Source: Epiperipatus broadwayi (taxonomy: Eukaryota; Onychophora; Udeonychophora; Euonychophora; Peripatidae). From it: a stretch of 64,000 bases of DNA. The notes below the pieces were generated by a model that was given only the letters and a program-made list of their open reading frames with translations, was not told where the DNA came from and made no database searches. The position numbers were made by a program, and so were the translations under genes. The stretch is taken from NCBI GenBank assembly GCA_028023455.1, contig JAQFVV010012441.1, positions 5,377,492 through 5,441,491 on the forward strand, in the 5' to 3' direction. This document shows, one piece after another, positions 37,742-50,979 of the stretch; position 1 is the first letter of the stretch, and each line of letters starts with the position of its first letter.

Positions 37742-38776
37742 CTGAATATTTGTTAATACAGTAACTAAATAATTTAAAAAAAATTTATCCACTTAGGAGC
37801 ACTTTCGATTATCCCAGTAATCTGCATCAACTAAAGCTTTGAAATGCTAATTTTCCCACAATTCTGTGATCTTAACATTAGCTGCTTCCTATTAATTAAG
37901 TCATGTTTATATTTGTATATTAGCATAGCCTCCTTTATTTTTCTTTTATTGTTATTTTTTTCAATTTGCAATATTTTTACACTGTTAAAATTGAAGCCAA
38001 AACCATAAGTACATGATTTATTATGGTTGTAAAAAACAGATGCTGAAATATTATTATCTACTATGCAATTTTGTTTTGATTTCTGAACACGTTTTAATAA
38101 TAGCAAGTGTTCTTTAGTTCTTTTTTCCAATGTACATCTAGATTCACTTATATATTTACTGCCACACCTACATATTCATTTATAAATGACACAATTTTTA
38201 TTTATAAATGATGTTTTATCTTTGGAGTTATTTACTAATTTATTTAATGTAGGAGGTGTGTAAAATGCAATATCACATATATCTTTATAAATTTTCCCTT
38301 ATAAACTTTACTTGATAATTTGAAATATATGGGATTGATATCCATATTTTTTTATTAGCAGGAGAATCAATATTATTATTAAAATTTTTATTTTTATATT
38401 TTGTATTAAAATCTCTAATAACATTATATATGTGATTATAACTATAGCTAACATTTAACAATTCATTCGAGTATATTTCAATATTTTTGCCTTTATCTGA
38501 TGAATATTTGCAAAGACTATTATTTCTCAATAAGAAGACTTCAAACCTGCCATTTTGTGTGACATTGGCACTTTTGATTTATATGGAATATAACCTCTTT
38601 ATATTATTGGTTTAATGATCATACAGTAATCCAACATGCCTTGATTCCTATTTATTTTAAGATCAAGAAACTGAACACACATTAAATCTTCATCTGTTTT
38701 TATCCATCTTAGGCCTTTCAAACCATTTAATTCCTCAAACAACTCATATATTGTATTTGGTTTACCACATACAAAA
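37742..38776 (-). pseudogene. PLE family C, copy 2 (left arm of head-to-head pair)
   Basis: The minus frame 37,831-38,130 is a GIY-YIG nuclease segment (EKRTKEHLLLL, SASVFYNHNKSCTYGF, KRKIKEAMLIYKYKHDLINR) with a frameshift near the end. The frame 38,285-38,530 is the RT-nuclease linker (SLCKYSSDKGKNIEIYSNEL, ISIPYISNYQVKFIR). Further up is the RT thumb. It is truncated just after the motif C-proximal CGKPNT region. It is a close reverse complement (about 1,035 bp) of 38,998-40,035. The 3' side abuts (AC)n(TA)n at 37,710-37,741. Confidence 0.85.
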
Positions 38777-40072
38777 ATAATAAAGTTTATAATTGAAACA
38801 TTAAATTTTATTGATAAAAATATTTATGCATTTTTTAATAAGGATTTTTATAAAATGTGTATTGGATGGCCCATGGGATTACCTACTGTTGCTCAAATAA
38901 GCAATTTTATAATTTCTACATATGAAGAAAATATTTTGAAAAAGGAATATTATCAAAAAAATATTACTGCATATTATCGATGTGTTGATGATGTTTTTGT
39001 ATGTGGTAAACCAAATACAATTAATGAGTTGTTTGAGGAATTAAATGGTTTGAAAGGCCTAAGATGGATAAAAACAGATGAAGATTTAGTGTGGGTTCAG
39101 TTTCTTGATCTTAAAATAACTAGGAATCAAGGCATTCTGGATTACTGTATGACCATTAAACCAATAGAAAAAAAGATTATAATCCATATAAATCAAAAGT
39201 GCCAATGTCACACAAAATGGCAGGTTTGAAGTCCTTCTTATTTAGAAATAATAGTCTTTGCAAATATTTATCAGATAAAGGCAAAAATATTGAAATATAC
39301 TCGAATGAATTGTTAAATGTTGGCTATAGTTATAATCACATATATAATGTTATTAGAGATTTTAATACAAAATATAAAAATAAAATTTTTAATAATATTA
39401 TTGATTCTCCTGCTAATAAAAAAAATATGGATATCAATCCCATATATTTCAAATTATCAAGTAAAGTTTATAAGAAAAATTTATAAAGATATATGTGATA
39501 TTGCATTTTACACACCTCCTACATTAAATAAATTAATAAATAACTCCAAAAATAAAACCTTATTTATAAATAAAAATTGTGTCACTTATAAATGGATATG
39601 TAGGTGTGGCAGTAAATATATATAGGTAAATATAGATGTACGTTGAAAAAAGAACTAAAGACCACTTGCTATTATTAAAACATATTCAGAAATCAAAACA
39701 AAATTGCATAGTAGATAATAATATTTCAGCATCTGTTTTTTACGTCCATAATAAATCATGTACTTATGGTTTTGACTTCAATTTTAACAGTGTAAAAATA
39801 TTGCAAATTGAAAAAATAACAATAAAAAAAAATAAAGGAGGCTATGCTAATATACAAATATAAACATGATTTAATTAACAGGCATGCAGCAAACGTTAAG
39901 ATCACAGAATTGTGGGAAAGTTATAATTTCAAAGCTTTAGTTGACACAGATTACTGGGATAATCAAAAGCGCTCCTAAGTGGATAAAATTTCTTTAATTA
40001 TTTAGTTACTGTATTTACAAATATTTCGTTATATAATTACATACATTGCTTTAAAAATACAGACGTTGAATC
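38777..40072 (+). pseudogene. PLE family C, copy 3 (right arm): RT motifs B-C plus GIY-YIG
   Basis: Open from about 38,780 in the frame of the 124-codon ORF at 38,855-39,229. Motif B is CIGWPMGLPTVAQISNF; motif C is YYRCVDDVFVCGKPN, where Tyr of Y-x-D-D is Cys but both Asp remain; thumb LRWIKTDED and VQFLDLKITRNQG. A frameshift near 39,200 moves to the frame 39,199-39,486 (KMAGLKSFLFRNNSLCKYLS), then 39,317-39,625 (linker, CRCGSKYI) and 39,636-39,863 (nuclease). At 39,625 a stop falls just after K-Y-I of the Y-I-G. At least four frame breaks. It extends 221 bp further 5' than its inverted partner. Confidence 0.9.
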
Positions 40073-40082
40073 ATATATACAT

Positions 40083-41229
40083 ATATATTATTCTTTAAAA
40101 TGAAATATATTCAATTTATAGACAACTAAATACTTAAAATATATAAATAATAAATTTATTAATATCTAATCGATTTTCGTTCAAAAAATGAACCTTATCA
40201 AGATATTATAACAATTGAAAAAATTCACGTGATTTACATATCATATACAGGTCAAACTTAACAATAAAGATGTTTTTAAACTTTCCAATTTTTATTTAAT
40301 GACCATTTTCGACCTCACTTAACTGACCCTTGTACTAAATTCATACATTTCTCTTTATTTTCATGTATATACAATGTTTCATATACTTTTCTTTCTTTAT
40401 AATTTTTACAATATTTAATGACTTCAATACTTTCTTCACAATTTATAATGTGTCCTGTTTTTAAAAGATGGCAAAATGGACCTGATTTAATATCTTTTCT
40501 ATTTATAGCTCTGTCATGCTCTTTACCCCTTTCTATTTTACTTTTTGCTGACTGACCTATGTATATCATCTTGCATATTTTACAAACATTTTTATATACT
40601 ATTCCTATGCTATCATTCTTATCATTCCTTATTTTAGAATTACTTACTAGTTTTTTTTAAAGATTTACTATTTTTCCATCCAATACCTATATTAAGATTT
40701 ATTTTTTTCTTTTCTATCATTTAGAATTTCATATACATCCTTAGAATATGGAATAGAAATCCATTTCTTATTTTTTCTTTCAATTTTATTGCTAACTTTT
40801 TTATATCTATTTTTATTTATTAAAATATTTTTTTACAATTTTACTATTATATCCACATTCAATGTATTCATCTTGGAATTTCAATTTTTGCTCCATTGCA
40901 TATTTATCATTTAATGTAAGCCTATCATATTTTTTCTTTTAACCCTATTAGTACCCCCATTTTTTGACACCAAGGTTGATAAGATTCTGGATGTATCATT
41001 CCTCTAACATTTTTATTTTTTATGTAGTGCTTTATATTAATCATTCCATTTTCATCCTTTTTTATTAATAAATCTAAATATTTTATTCCTTCTTCATTAT
41101 TTTCTATAGTAAATTTAATATTAAACATATTTTTATTAAGCTCATTAAAAGCTTTCATTATGCTTCTTCCATTTCCTACAACTAAAATATCATCCACATA
41201 CCTAAAATACTTTATAATTTCTCCATTAT
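40083..41229 (-). pseudogene. PLE family E, minus copy: RT motif C plus GIY-YIG
   Basis: The RT frame 40,925-41,229 has IIKYFRYVDDILVVGNGRS (Y-V-D-D intact), IEN-NEEGIKYLDLLIKKDENG and IHPESYQPWCQK. The nuclease spans about 40,640-40,315: a frame reads GIVYKNVCKICKMIYIGQSA, the G-x-Y and Y-I-G elements together, then Arg in IERGKEHDRA, CHLLKTGH, Glu in RKVYETLYIHE and Asn in CMNLVQG. The linker 40,640-40,920 holds frame breaks. This is the best-preserved GIY-YIG start in the window. It is 5'-truncated just before motif C. The first 25 residues of the annotated open frame to 41,311 come from the inverted partner, not from this element. Confidence 0.85.
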
Positions 41230-41592
41230 GAATTGTGAAGAAAGTATTGAAGTCATCAAATATTGTAAAAATTATAAAGAAAGAAAAGTATATGAAACAT
41301 TGTATATACATGAAAATAAAGAGAAATGTATGAATTTAGTACAAGGGTCGGTTAAGTTAGATGGAAAATGGTCATTAAATAAAAATTGGAAAATTTAAAA
41401 ACATCTTTATTGTTAAGTTTGACCTGTAAATGATATGTAAATCACGTGAATTTTTTCAATTGTTATAATATCTTGATAAGGTTCATTGTTTGAACGAAAA
41501 TCGATTAGATATTAATAAATTTATTATTTATATATTTTAAGTATTTAGTTGTCTATAAATTGAATATATTTCATTTTAAAGAATAGTATATT
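41230..41592 (+). pseudogene. PLE family E, plus copy: 3' end only
   Basis: Inverse of 40,083-40,445: begins in the nuclease at gaagaaagtattgaagtcat and runs through ERKVYETLYIHENKEKCMNL to the stop and the 3' noncoding end (gaatatatttcattttaaag at about 41,560-41,580). Coding differences from the minus copy are few, so the duplication is young or the arms are homogenised. Confidence 0.85.
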
Positions 41593-41671
41593 AGAAAGAC
41601 AACATAATGGTTTTTTAATGCCATCATTGTGATTGATATATATATATATATATGAAGATTTTCACCTGTTG

Positions 41672-42120
41672 CATATATAATAAACATATTTTGCAGGTTC
41701 ATCTATATTAAAAAATTTAAATATTGATATACCAACATTTCGATTTGATCACACAAGCCATCCACTGGGTGATAAAAGGTAGAAAGATGTTTGTTGAAGC
41801 TGCTACAATCACTGATTTGAAAAAAAATGTTAACTTTCCACCAATAGAAAAAAAATTTAAATTAAGAATGTTTTTTTTTAAAAAAAAAAAAAATCCAAAT
41901 AGGAGGAAGTTTGCATGAATCATCTCACTTATTGATACAATCTGGTCTTTTCAGTATCTCAATGTCTTGTCTAATTTTGTACTGGTAGAGATTATCACAT
42001 CTGGATATAATACTGGTAGTAGAAAAATCAATTTTATGACCTGAATCTATAGTATGGAGTGAGAGTGCTGATGATGATGAGTGTTGTTTAACTGCATTAG
42101 CATGCTCATCTCTCCTAACA
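41672..42120 (-). pseudogene. PLE family B, minus copy: 3' end and last nuclease part
   Basis: The inverse of the tail of copies at 15,580-16,045 and 42,290-42,712: starts near atattttgcaggttcatct (the family B 3' end), passes an A/T-expanded stretch at 41,870-41,895, and ends at the codons for RRDEHAN at about 42,118. Stops and the homopolymer expansion show decay. Confidence 0.85.
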
Positions 42121-42705
42121 TATTAAAACACTATAATATAGATACAACATTCTCTACTCATCAAAATATCAGCAATATAATAACCAAGCCTAAGGATTCA
42201 ATCTCTCTTAAATCTCATGGCATTTATAAAATCTCATGTAAAAATTGTATAGCTTCTTACATAGGTATGAGTAATTCTTGCATCAGTGTTAGGAGAGATG
42301 AGCATGCTAATGCAGTTAAACAACACTCATCATCAGCAGCCCTCTTTCGCCATACTATAAATTCAGGTCATAAAATTGATTTTTTTAGTATCAGTATCAT
42401 ATCCAGATGTGATATTCTCTGCCAATGCAAAATTAGAGAAGCCATTGAGATACTTAAAAGGCCAGATTGTATCAATAAGTTAGGTGATACATGCAAACTT
42501 TCTCCTATTTGAAAAGATTTTTATAAACAAAACATTCTTAATTTAACATTTTTATTATTGGTGAAACTTTAACGTTTTTTTCAAATCAGTGATTGTAGCA
42601 CTTCTACAATCATCTTTTTACCTTTTATCATCTTGTGGATAACTTGTGTGATCAAGTCGAAATGTCAGTATATCAATATTTAAATTTTTTAACATGGATG
42701 AACCC

Positions 42706-42712
<7 letters not shown>
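42121..42712 (+). pseudogene. PLE family B, plus copy: GIY-YIG nuclease frame
   Basis: An open frame to 42,512 carries LKHYNIDTTFSTHQNISNII, KPKDSISLKS, HGIYKISC (G-I-Y), ASYIGMSN (Y-I-G), SVRRDEH (Arg), CKIREAIEILKRP (candidate catalytic Glu) and CINKLGDTCKLSPI (Asn), so all expected nuclease positions are present. The first codons of the open frame before 42,121 belong to the inverted neighbour. RT is missing. The 3' end AACATGGATGAACCCACA runs into (TA)n at 42,706. Confidence 0.9.

Positions 42713-42788
<76 letters not shown>
42706..42788. repeat. (TA)n microsatellite
   Basis: About 40 TA units between the PLE B 3' end and the G-depleted block. Confidence 0.95.
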
Positions 42789-42794
<6 letters not shown>

Positions 42795-45454
42795 TTTAAA
42801 ATTTTAAAATACAATTCTTACATTATTACTTAATTAAAATTTATATCTTTTTAATATACTTTTATATTACACATCTTAATAAATTTATTACAATTACAAA
42901 TCAATATAGTTCCAGATTATATTAATTAAATAATATTTAATAAAATTATAGACTTGAAGTAAATTACAAAGTAATAAAATTTACACTATAATATCTTCTA
43001 AGATACTCCAATGCATAAGAATACTACCACTACCTTATCATCTACCACTACATCTATAGCTTCTTATACTTTAAAATGAAATAAATTATCTTAATAATAC
43101 TAAAATATCCTAATTTAACATAAAATATAATTAAATAATCTCTTCTTCTAAGTTTTTTAAAATAATAAAAATTATTAAATAATATATTTTTTATATCAAC
43201 TTAAATACACCTAACTTATTTTAATAATAATAATAAATATACTAATCTTAGAGGTAATTTAATTTCATCTATTTCTTTCTATAATCAATCATTAAATGAA
43301 TAAACAATTATATGATATCTTTTATTTCATTGACTTTTTTAAAATAGACAAAATCTTATACTTAATAATCTGGACAATAAACAATATTTATCTTATAATG
43401 GATTATAATCATCTTTACATGTAATATTTTTTCTCAATCAATTCTTATAAAATTGTTAAGCAATATTGTATTCAATCTAGTAATAATAACAAATATTTTC
43501 AAATATTTTTTATTTCAAATTATCTTTCAAAATGAAAAATAATGAAACTACACACTTTTAAAAACAATTAACAAATTTATTTACAATAACTTCAAATAAA
43601 ATTTTTTAACTATTTATTTTTAAATAAAAAAATAGAAACAAAATAATTTATACTTACTATTTACTAATAACATTTTACACTCCTTCAAACACCAATAATA
43701 TATAGTTTTTTCAAAACTTAGTTTAAAATAAATAGTATAATACTACAAAAACAACAATTAACATGAAATACAATATACTATAATTAGTATTACCTTTATA
43801 TTATATTATACTTTATATTAATTCTTTATATATTTTTGTATAAATATAGAGTATATATTTACTTTAATTTTATTTTTATCAATATACCTTTTTCAATTTT
43901 TTTAATTATAAACAAAATATTAGATAAATTTGTTTTTAAAATTTATTGTATTTACCTTTCTATAAATTCTACTATAACAACTAACTACTAATGGAAAACA
44001 CATTAAATAAAATATTCATTACTAAAACCTAACACTATACTTAATAAACTTCAACCAAATATACTACCCATAACAACTAACAATAAACAACACAAAAATA
44101 CAATAATAAAAAATACCAAAAAGAAATTAAAACAAAAATTTATATTTATATATGCTTTAAGGTTTATAAAAACTACAACACAATTGACTAAGAAAAAAAA
44201 AAAAAAAACATTACACACATTCATAAAAAAAACTTACATAACAGATTTTAATATTTTTAAATTTTATTTTTAAAAAAAATTATAACAAAACATAAAAAAT
44301 CCTACTTCTGTTTAAAAAATTTTAAAAAAATAGCCCAAGAAAAAATAAATAAAAATTTAATTCTCATATATTATTTTAAAATTTTATAATATTTTTTAAT
44401 ATTTACTCTATTTTTTTTATTATAAAAAATCAGTAGAATATAAAAATAGATCATAAAATATTTTAATATTTTAAAAACTATTAATTGCCTTAACCTTACT
44501 AAAACAAGTTAAAATAATACTTTACGATTTAATTTAAAAAATACTTTTTTTGAAGATTCATATTTTTTAAATATTTAAATAGACAGAATTTAAATTTAAA
44601 ACTTATGCAATTTCTATTATCCAGTTTCGTATATTTCGTTCCCGGCCATAGATAGTTTTATACTATTTATATAACAAACCTTTTTATGTTATAAATAGTT
44701 CATAGCTATATTAAACAGGAGATTACTAACAGCTAAAAACAATTTTAATATCCATTAATAGATTTATATATATAATTTAAAAATAATCTTTATCATTTAC
44801 TAAACCTATTAAACCTTTGAAAATCTTCCCTTTTATTTAACCTTATAGACTTAAAATAAACAACTTTAAATACTATTTTCTAAAGAATATTTTAAAACTT
44901 AATATTTTACATATATCTTTATTTTTATCGACTCCTTTTATTTCCATTTAAAAGTTTCAACTTTATCAAATTACTTAAATTTACAATACAACCTCCCATA
45001 ACTAAAAAAACTTAACATTTTTTTTAAATAAATATTTTTTAAAATAAATAAGATATTATATCAGATTTTAAAATAATTATTTGATATGATTTAAATCAAA
45101 TATTAATCTCAATTTAAGTACTTATAATTTAAAATATTTTATTCACTTTTAACATATATTTTAAATTAAATAAATATCTTTGTCTAATTTAAACTTGTCT
45201 TTTAAATACTTTAGCTTCAAACATTTGTTATTAAATTTATTAATGCAGTATTACATCATAATCATCATCACTTTACATATTTTCTCAATATCAACACAAT
45301 TCACATATCAAATACTCATAGATTGCTTTAATTAAAATTATGGTAACATTACCACAAGCAAAGTCAACATCACCTATTTAAAATACTTCTTAAATTTAAA
45401 ATTTTCTACTAGATTAGCACAAAACTTAAATGGTGACCCATACAAAAGGGCACA
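42789..45454 (-). repeat. 2.7-kb G-depleted block between (TA)n tracts
   Basis: By hand count of 42,841-44,520, G is about 3.5 percent and C about 12 percent of bases on the plus strand. The right end GACCCATACAAAAGGGCACA, preceded by ttaaatttaaaattttct, matches the 3' side of the 4.6-kb unit copy at 59,190-59,261, so it may be a very diverged relative in the same orientation. A second weak match: gatactccaatgcataagaa (43,003) with gatactatctcaatggcata (54,904). There is no ORF. The skew is also present, more weakly, in the 54,639-59,261 copy. Confidence 0.6.
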
Positions 45455-45457
<3 letters not shown>

Positions 45458-45525
<68 letters not shown>

Positions 45526-45527
45526 AT
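45458..45527. repeat. (TA)n microsatellite
   Basis: About 33 TA units, immediately after the ...GGGCACAAAAATA end of the G-depleted block. Confidence 0.95.
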
Positions 45528-48500
45528 GCCTCCCTTACACCAATCTTACATCATTTATGAGTAAATACGCAGGGCACCAATTCTATTGGCAATAGAATAA
45601 GTTAATACTCGGAGTTCATTTGAGTTACTATTGGGACTCTTAATAATGTCCAATTTTAGCTTAGCTCAGTGGTGGGGTTACAGAATACTATGTTATATAC
45701 AATATAAATAAGATGATGGAAAATATTATAAATCACTAAGAATAAAATATCTACCCTGTTTCACAATGAATAAGTGGTTGAAATTGATAAAGTCCCATCT
45801 ATTCAAGCTAATAAGTTATAGCTCAAGCTTAACCTCTCCCTTCATCCAAATACACTTCTGACTAATTATGGTAATACTTTCAAAAGTCTGAAGAAATATA
45901 TAACACTAATCAGATTTTACTGCATAATAAGTTTAAATTAAATGACTAAATTAATATTAACTTGGAAACGCTAAGGGAATATCTTAGGATTTTATTATAT
46001 ACTTATTTAAAAATTCATATTATATAACATGTAATAATTAACACCATAAAGGATAATGATATAAAATTGAGCTTTGTTCTAATGAAGTAGCAATGAGATA
46101 ATGAAAGAAACAGGGTACATTTTCATTTCAAATCATTATCCATATAATAACTGAATACACAACTTCCCATAAGTTCATCAAATAATTAAGCATTTCATAT
46201 AATGTCTAAATCAAGAAAATAACATCATTGAATGTGAACATGTTCCTTATCAAATTCATAAAATAATTCAATTATATCACATTGAATATGTAGGTGTCGA
46301 AACTAAGAATTTGAATGCCTATAAAAGTATCACTCTCAACAAATTTTAAAATAAATGAAACATTTATTATGTTATTCATTTTAAATAAACATATTTATAG
46401 TTTTATTTCACATATACACATGTTATTAGCTAACTCTAATATTCTTTATTGAACAAACTAACATTAGGGTGATTAAACAATACAATATGGAGCCAACTTG
46501 TAAGTTAAAGAAGTCACACTATTTAACAATGGCATGAAAGTTAAACAACTCTGATTGTCCAGAGGGTAACTCTTTAATAAGTCAATTATACCATTTTATT
46601 AAATAGCTACATTTTTTTACTCATTCAAAATAAGGATGATTCATTCTGAGGATTTGATGATTAGTGTGATATGATTTGAAATATTTACCCACAACTTGCA
46701 AACCCAGTGATAAAACTCTTCCATATCTTCAGGATCAATAGCATGCCATGTGTGCTTCTATATTATGCTACACACTATGATATAACTAACACAATTACAT
46801 TGTATTGGTTTGATTATAAAATTAAGAAGTAAAATATCATAATACAGATGATGCCATAGACCAGCCAACAACTATAGTACTACTTTGGCTGTAGATACCC
46901 TAAAAAAGAAGCTAATCCTACCTTTATTTTAACTGACAAACTATATTACACATATCTATGACTATGTTATATATAAAATTCCTGCATAAACACATGAGGG
47001 ACAAGAAAACCTCAATTCTAATAATCTAATGACAAATATAGTGACTTTCTAATCTTATTCAGAGGTTCAATATTGGTGTTAACTTAGTTTCATCACTGAA
47101 AACAAGGGAAAATACATTGCTTCACTTCATATAATATCATTGTCATAGTGCTCAAATACCTAATCTAGGAAATATAATCTGCTTATGGTAAATATCTAAA
47201 TAAAAGTAAGAGAGAGTTCATTCAGTCCCTGACAATATAATTTATATATCCTTAACGATTTCTTTTTTCATAGCTACTTAATATACTTCATTCTAAACAT
47301 TACAAAAAATAAATTCATTCATAGATAGATTTTTAATTCTTTCACCTCTTTTGGCATATTACATCATCTGAAACCAATCAGAAAACTGTGAGTCAAACGT
47401 TCATAAATTTAACAGTTATATAAAATACATCGCACAAAATAGGCACACACACGCATAAATAACAACACTCAAAATAATTTCAAATCATGTTCATGACATA
47501 ACTGTTATTCCAATATTAATTACTAAACCAAAAATAAAATTTTAATTTGTGATGAACTATAATTGTTTTCAATTTGAAGTATGATTATTACTATATTGAT
47601 CTCATCATCTCTGACAATGCAAAGATAAAACAACACTTTTGCATATTTACCCCTCTTTAAATTCATTGTTCGCCTTGTAATAGCAAATAAACACTTCTAC
47701 GACTAACATAAGTGTTAAGAAAACATGTATATAAAAATGATAATCAATTACCCAGTACAATACTTTCATATTATATGTGTCTGAGATGATCTCAGAGCAA
47801 AGAAACAACATATAAGACAAATAAATTATTCTACCCATATAACCTACCCTGACAGTAAAAGAAATGATAAAATTATCTTTAATAAAAAACAGAAGTGCAT
47901 TTGTATAGTCTATAAATAAAGCTTCTTAGGCATATACAAAGATAATGGCAATAATTACAAAACGAATAAATATTAGTAGACATATATAAATGAATTCCTG
48001 CAGGATGGGTGATACACTTTTGGGATCCAATTGAGGAGAAATTTCAAATGTTCTTAGCAATAGCTAATTGAGATTGCTCGTGATATAGCATACAAAGTAT
48101 TCAATATTTCTTTTTTTTTCTTTCTTTTTTTTTTTTTTTTGATAGTGGTAATAAATTAATGTTTACTGCTGCAGATTTCTAATAATGTTTCATCATTTAA
48201 TTAACTGGTAATGTCACAGTTAGAGATCTTACAAATTTCCACAGGAGTACACTAATTTTCACAAATTAACTATAATTATATTTATCCGGATGTTCTCAAT
48301 AACTTGTTAAAGACCATCCATTAGATGAATAGTTTATCAATTTATGATATTTATTTAAGTATACACAATTCTTTACAGGGCAATATTTCTTTTTTAGTAT
48401 GTTGCGTATAAACGAGGAGAACAATGAATAAAATATACACATATATTATTCACACACTTCCCCTAGAGTTAAGTTATATACACATTTAGTAGACGTCAAT

Positions 48501-49877
48501 TATCCATTAGATTTATATAAGTCACACATTCAATTCTTTAATCCTATAAGATATGAATGGTTAGGTACAATTCTCAGCTGATAATAATTTGTAGCATGCT
48601 ATACTAAATTAGACATGCATCCTATCTTTTAAGTTATAACTTTATACAGTTAGAAGAAATTTTTAATCTAGAGTCTGTGAATTGTTTTGTTACAAAGTTC
48701 TGCACAACCTTTCTCATAAAATAGCAAATTTCACACAATTACATTTTAACATTAATACCAAAGTTAAATTTGAGTGATAGACACACACATATACATTTTA
48801 AACAACAATGTTAAATCTAAAAGTTTATTGATTGAAAGAGAGTGTGATATACCTTGCTTGAGGATGACTACATTCACATTCTTTCTTTATTAAAAAATAT
48901 TTCTTTAGATACTAGTTTTATACAAAAAAAAATACCTAAAGAAAGTTATATTTTAAAATTTTAATTGTATGTCAACCGGCTTGGCTTCCAGAAGATGGTC
49001 ATTGTACCTTTTTTATTTATTTACTGACTATTGCTTAAAAATATATTTTCTCTCACCAATCACAAAGTCATTTCTCCCAAAGGTTAACCTCAAGATGTTT
49101 AATCCCACCCTTTGCACTAAAATAATTAGCTGGAAATATTCAATAATGTTTTCTTTCTTGAAAAAGAAAAACATTCTGACTTCTAAATAATATTAATTAA
49201 ATTAAATCAATAAAAAATACATATATTCTCTACATTTCTAGAATAATAATAAAAATAATTATTTAGCAAAAAATGTAGTTGACAGAGTATTTGGTCTGCC
49301 CAACAATCCACTGGTCCATCAACCCATTAATCACTTAAAATGCATTTAAATTGGTTGTCAGACATATCTATTATAAATTTATGTATTTCACTGTGAAATA
49401 TAGTATTTGGTACAATAATTAAATACATGAATGAAAGATGAAGCTGTAACATGACACAACCATACATGCACACACATATGCCACAATATAAACACTAAAC
49501 CAATCTGATTAAATAGAAGCTTATATTATCACTACTCGAATATACTGTATTAACTAATCTATTGACTGAAGTATTAATGAACAAATAAATCAGCAAATCA
49601 CTAAGTAAATATCAACTACTGTCTCACAAACAAATAAATAAATCTGTATTAACTAAATCTATACCCTAATAATTGTATAAATTTCTATTATATATCTTTG
49701 AAATCTTTTAATTAATGTTTGTATACATTCTATTATCTATTTTGAAATCTTTCTAGAATATACTTTGATAAAATTTCAAAAGACTAAAATGAATTGAAAT
49801 CAACTTTTCCCAATCAAGAGAGATAAAAAAGTTTTTAATTGAGAACAGTGTTTATTAATATATTTTTGTCACCCTAC

Positions 49878-49887
49878 TATAAAAAGG
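49878..49887 (+). promoter_or_regulatory. TATA-box-like sequence
   Basis: TATAAAAAGG is a strong TATA-box match in a locally more GC-rich context. The following 200 bp are comparatively GC-rich but non-coding. In such AT-rich DNA a chance match is likely. No start codon-led ORF of note follows. Confidence 0.2.
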
Positions 49888-50263
49888 GTGGATATTAAAG
49901 TAGTAGTGTATTGTTTTTAGTTGAGTTGGCCAGAATATTTTGTTGTAGTTTTTTTGCTAAGAGTTGTCCAGAGACAGTTGGTTTTCCAGAGTTATACAGA
50001 TAACTACCATGTATCAGATGTCATTGAATTCAAGACAGTAGATCCAGCAGTCTACTTGTTTACTATGCTGTAGTTAAGATGCACCTAGAAATAGAAAGTG
50101 ACCCAACTTTTTTGTTCTCTATAGCCAGCTGGTCTGTAATCTAAGTGGAAACAATTGAATGTCAAATGTTACCTGATTATACCTTTCCTTATGTCAATTC
50201 TGGATTATGCTGGTCTTACCAAGACCATCTTACCAAGAGAATCTTTGCTGAAGAATTAGTTTA

Positions 50264-50444
50264 AATTATACACTGCTTTATCTGTATGCAAGTAACCACA
50301 GATAAATATATTACATCATATTTATATAAAGTGCAGCTGAAATGGGAGTGATGATGATTAATTACATGCTGCTTTATCTATAAGCAAGGAACCATGGAAA
50401 ACATATCATGTCATATTTATATAAAGTGTGGCTGATAATTTATT
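50264..50444. repeat. 96-bp x 2 diverged tandem repeat
   Basis: Units share actgctttatct-ta-gcaag-aacca, catatttatataaagtg and gctga; offset 96 bp (tgctttatc at 50,274 and 50,370). Confidence 0.8.
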
Positions 50445-50893
50445 ATATGTATTTCCTGAAAATGACATTTTTTCAAACATGAGATATTTAATTGAAAACA
50501 ATACTATTTTAAAACATTGATTAAAAAAAAAATTAAAATTTGTGATTTAAATTTAAAGATGTTATAATTAAGGTGGCCTGTTAAAAAAAAACTTTAATCA
50601 TTAAAGAGAACAATTGAATTTATATATCTTTAAAGTGGAATTAACTGTGAAAATATATTTTATTAATCAGGAACAATATTTTAAATAATTTCTACAGTAA
50701 AAATGATATTTAAAATTATATATTTTTAAAAAGTGTGAAACAAATAAATAATTTTGCTTAGATTAAAAATCTAAGAATAAAGAATTAATTTATTCAACAT
50801 CCTATTAAAAAGAAGAAATTGAAAAAATAAATCTTTTTAGAGTAACCTGTCAAAAAAAAACAAAGAAAACTTGTTATGAAAGAATTTAATAAC

Positions 50894-50945
50894 TGATACA
50901 TGTTACTTTATATATATATATATATATATATATAAAGTAACATGT

Positions 50946-50976
<31 letters not shown>
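50894..50976. repeat. X-(TA)n-X'-(TA)n palindrome
   Basis: tgatacatgttacttta (50,894-50,910), (TA)n, then the exact inverse taaagtaacatgtatca (50,933-50,949), then (TA)n to 50,976 leading into TGTACCGGG. Confidence 0.95.

Positions 50977-50979
<3 letters not shown>

Larger units (their letters stand above)
45540..50890. other. Long AT-rich stretch with no recognised gene
   Basis: Read on both strands without finding RT, nuclease, transposase or host-gene motifs; open frames are at chance length. It contains a poly-T/pyrimidine run at 48,108-48,140, a TATA-box-like sequence at 49,878, and a diverged 96-bp tandem at 50,264-50,444. Confidence 0.5.

Noticed and set aside
40925-41311. Single 128-codon protein
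   Set aside because: The first 25 residues lie beyond 41,229 and come from the inverted PLE E partner; the frame is a chance fusion across the head-to-head junction.
42081-42512. Start codon at 42,081 for the PLE B nuclease frame
   Set aside because: The ATG lies in the inverted neighbour (before 42,121), so the open frame starts by chance and is not the native N-terminus.
14355-42712. Permuted (N-terminal GIY-YIG) PLEs
   Set aside because: In families A, C and E the RT clearly precedes the nuclease on the coding strand and in D the RT end does so too; B shows only the nuclease. All fit the classical order.
42789-45454. Mitochondrial DNA insert (skewed, AT-rich)
   Set aside because: Strand skew recalls mtDNA, but no mitochondrial protein, rRNA or tRNA pattern was seen and the ends match a nuclear repeat and TA tracts.
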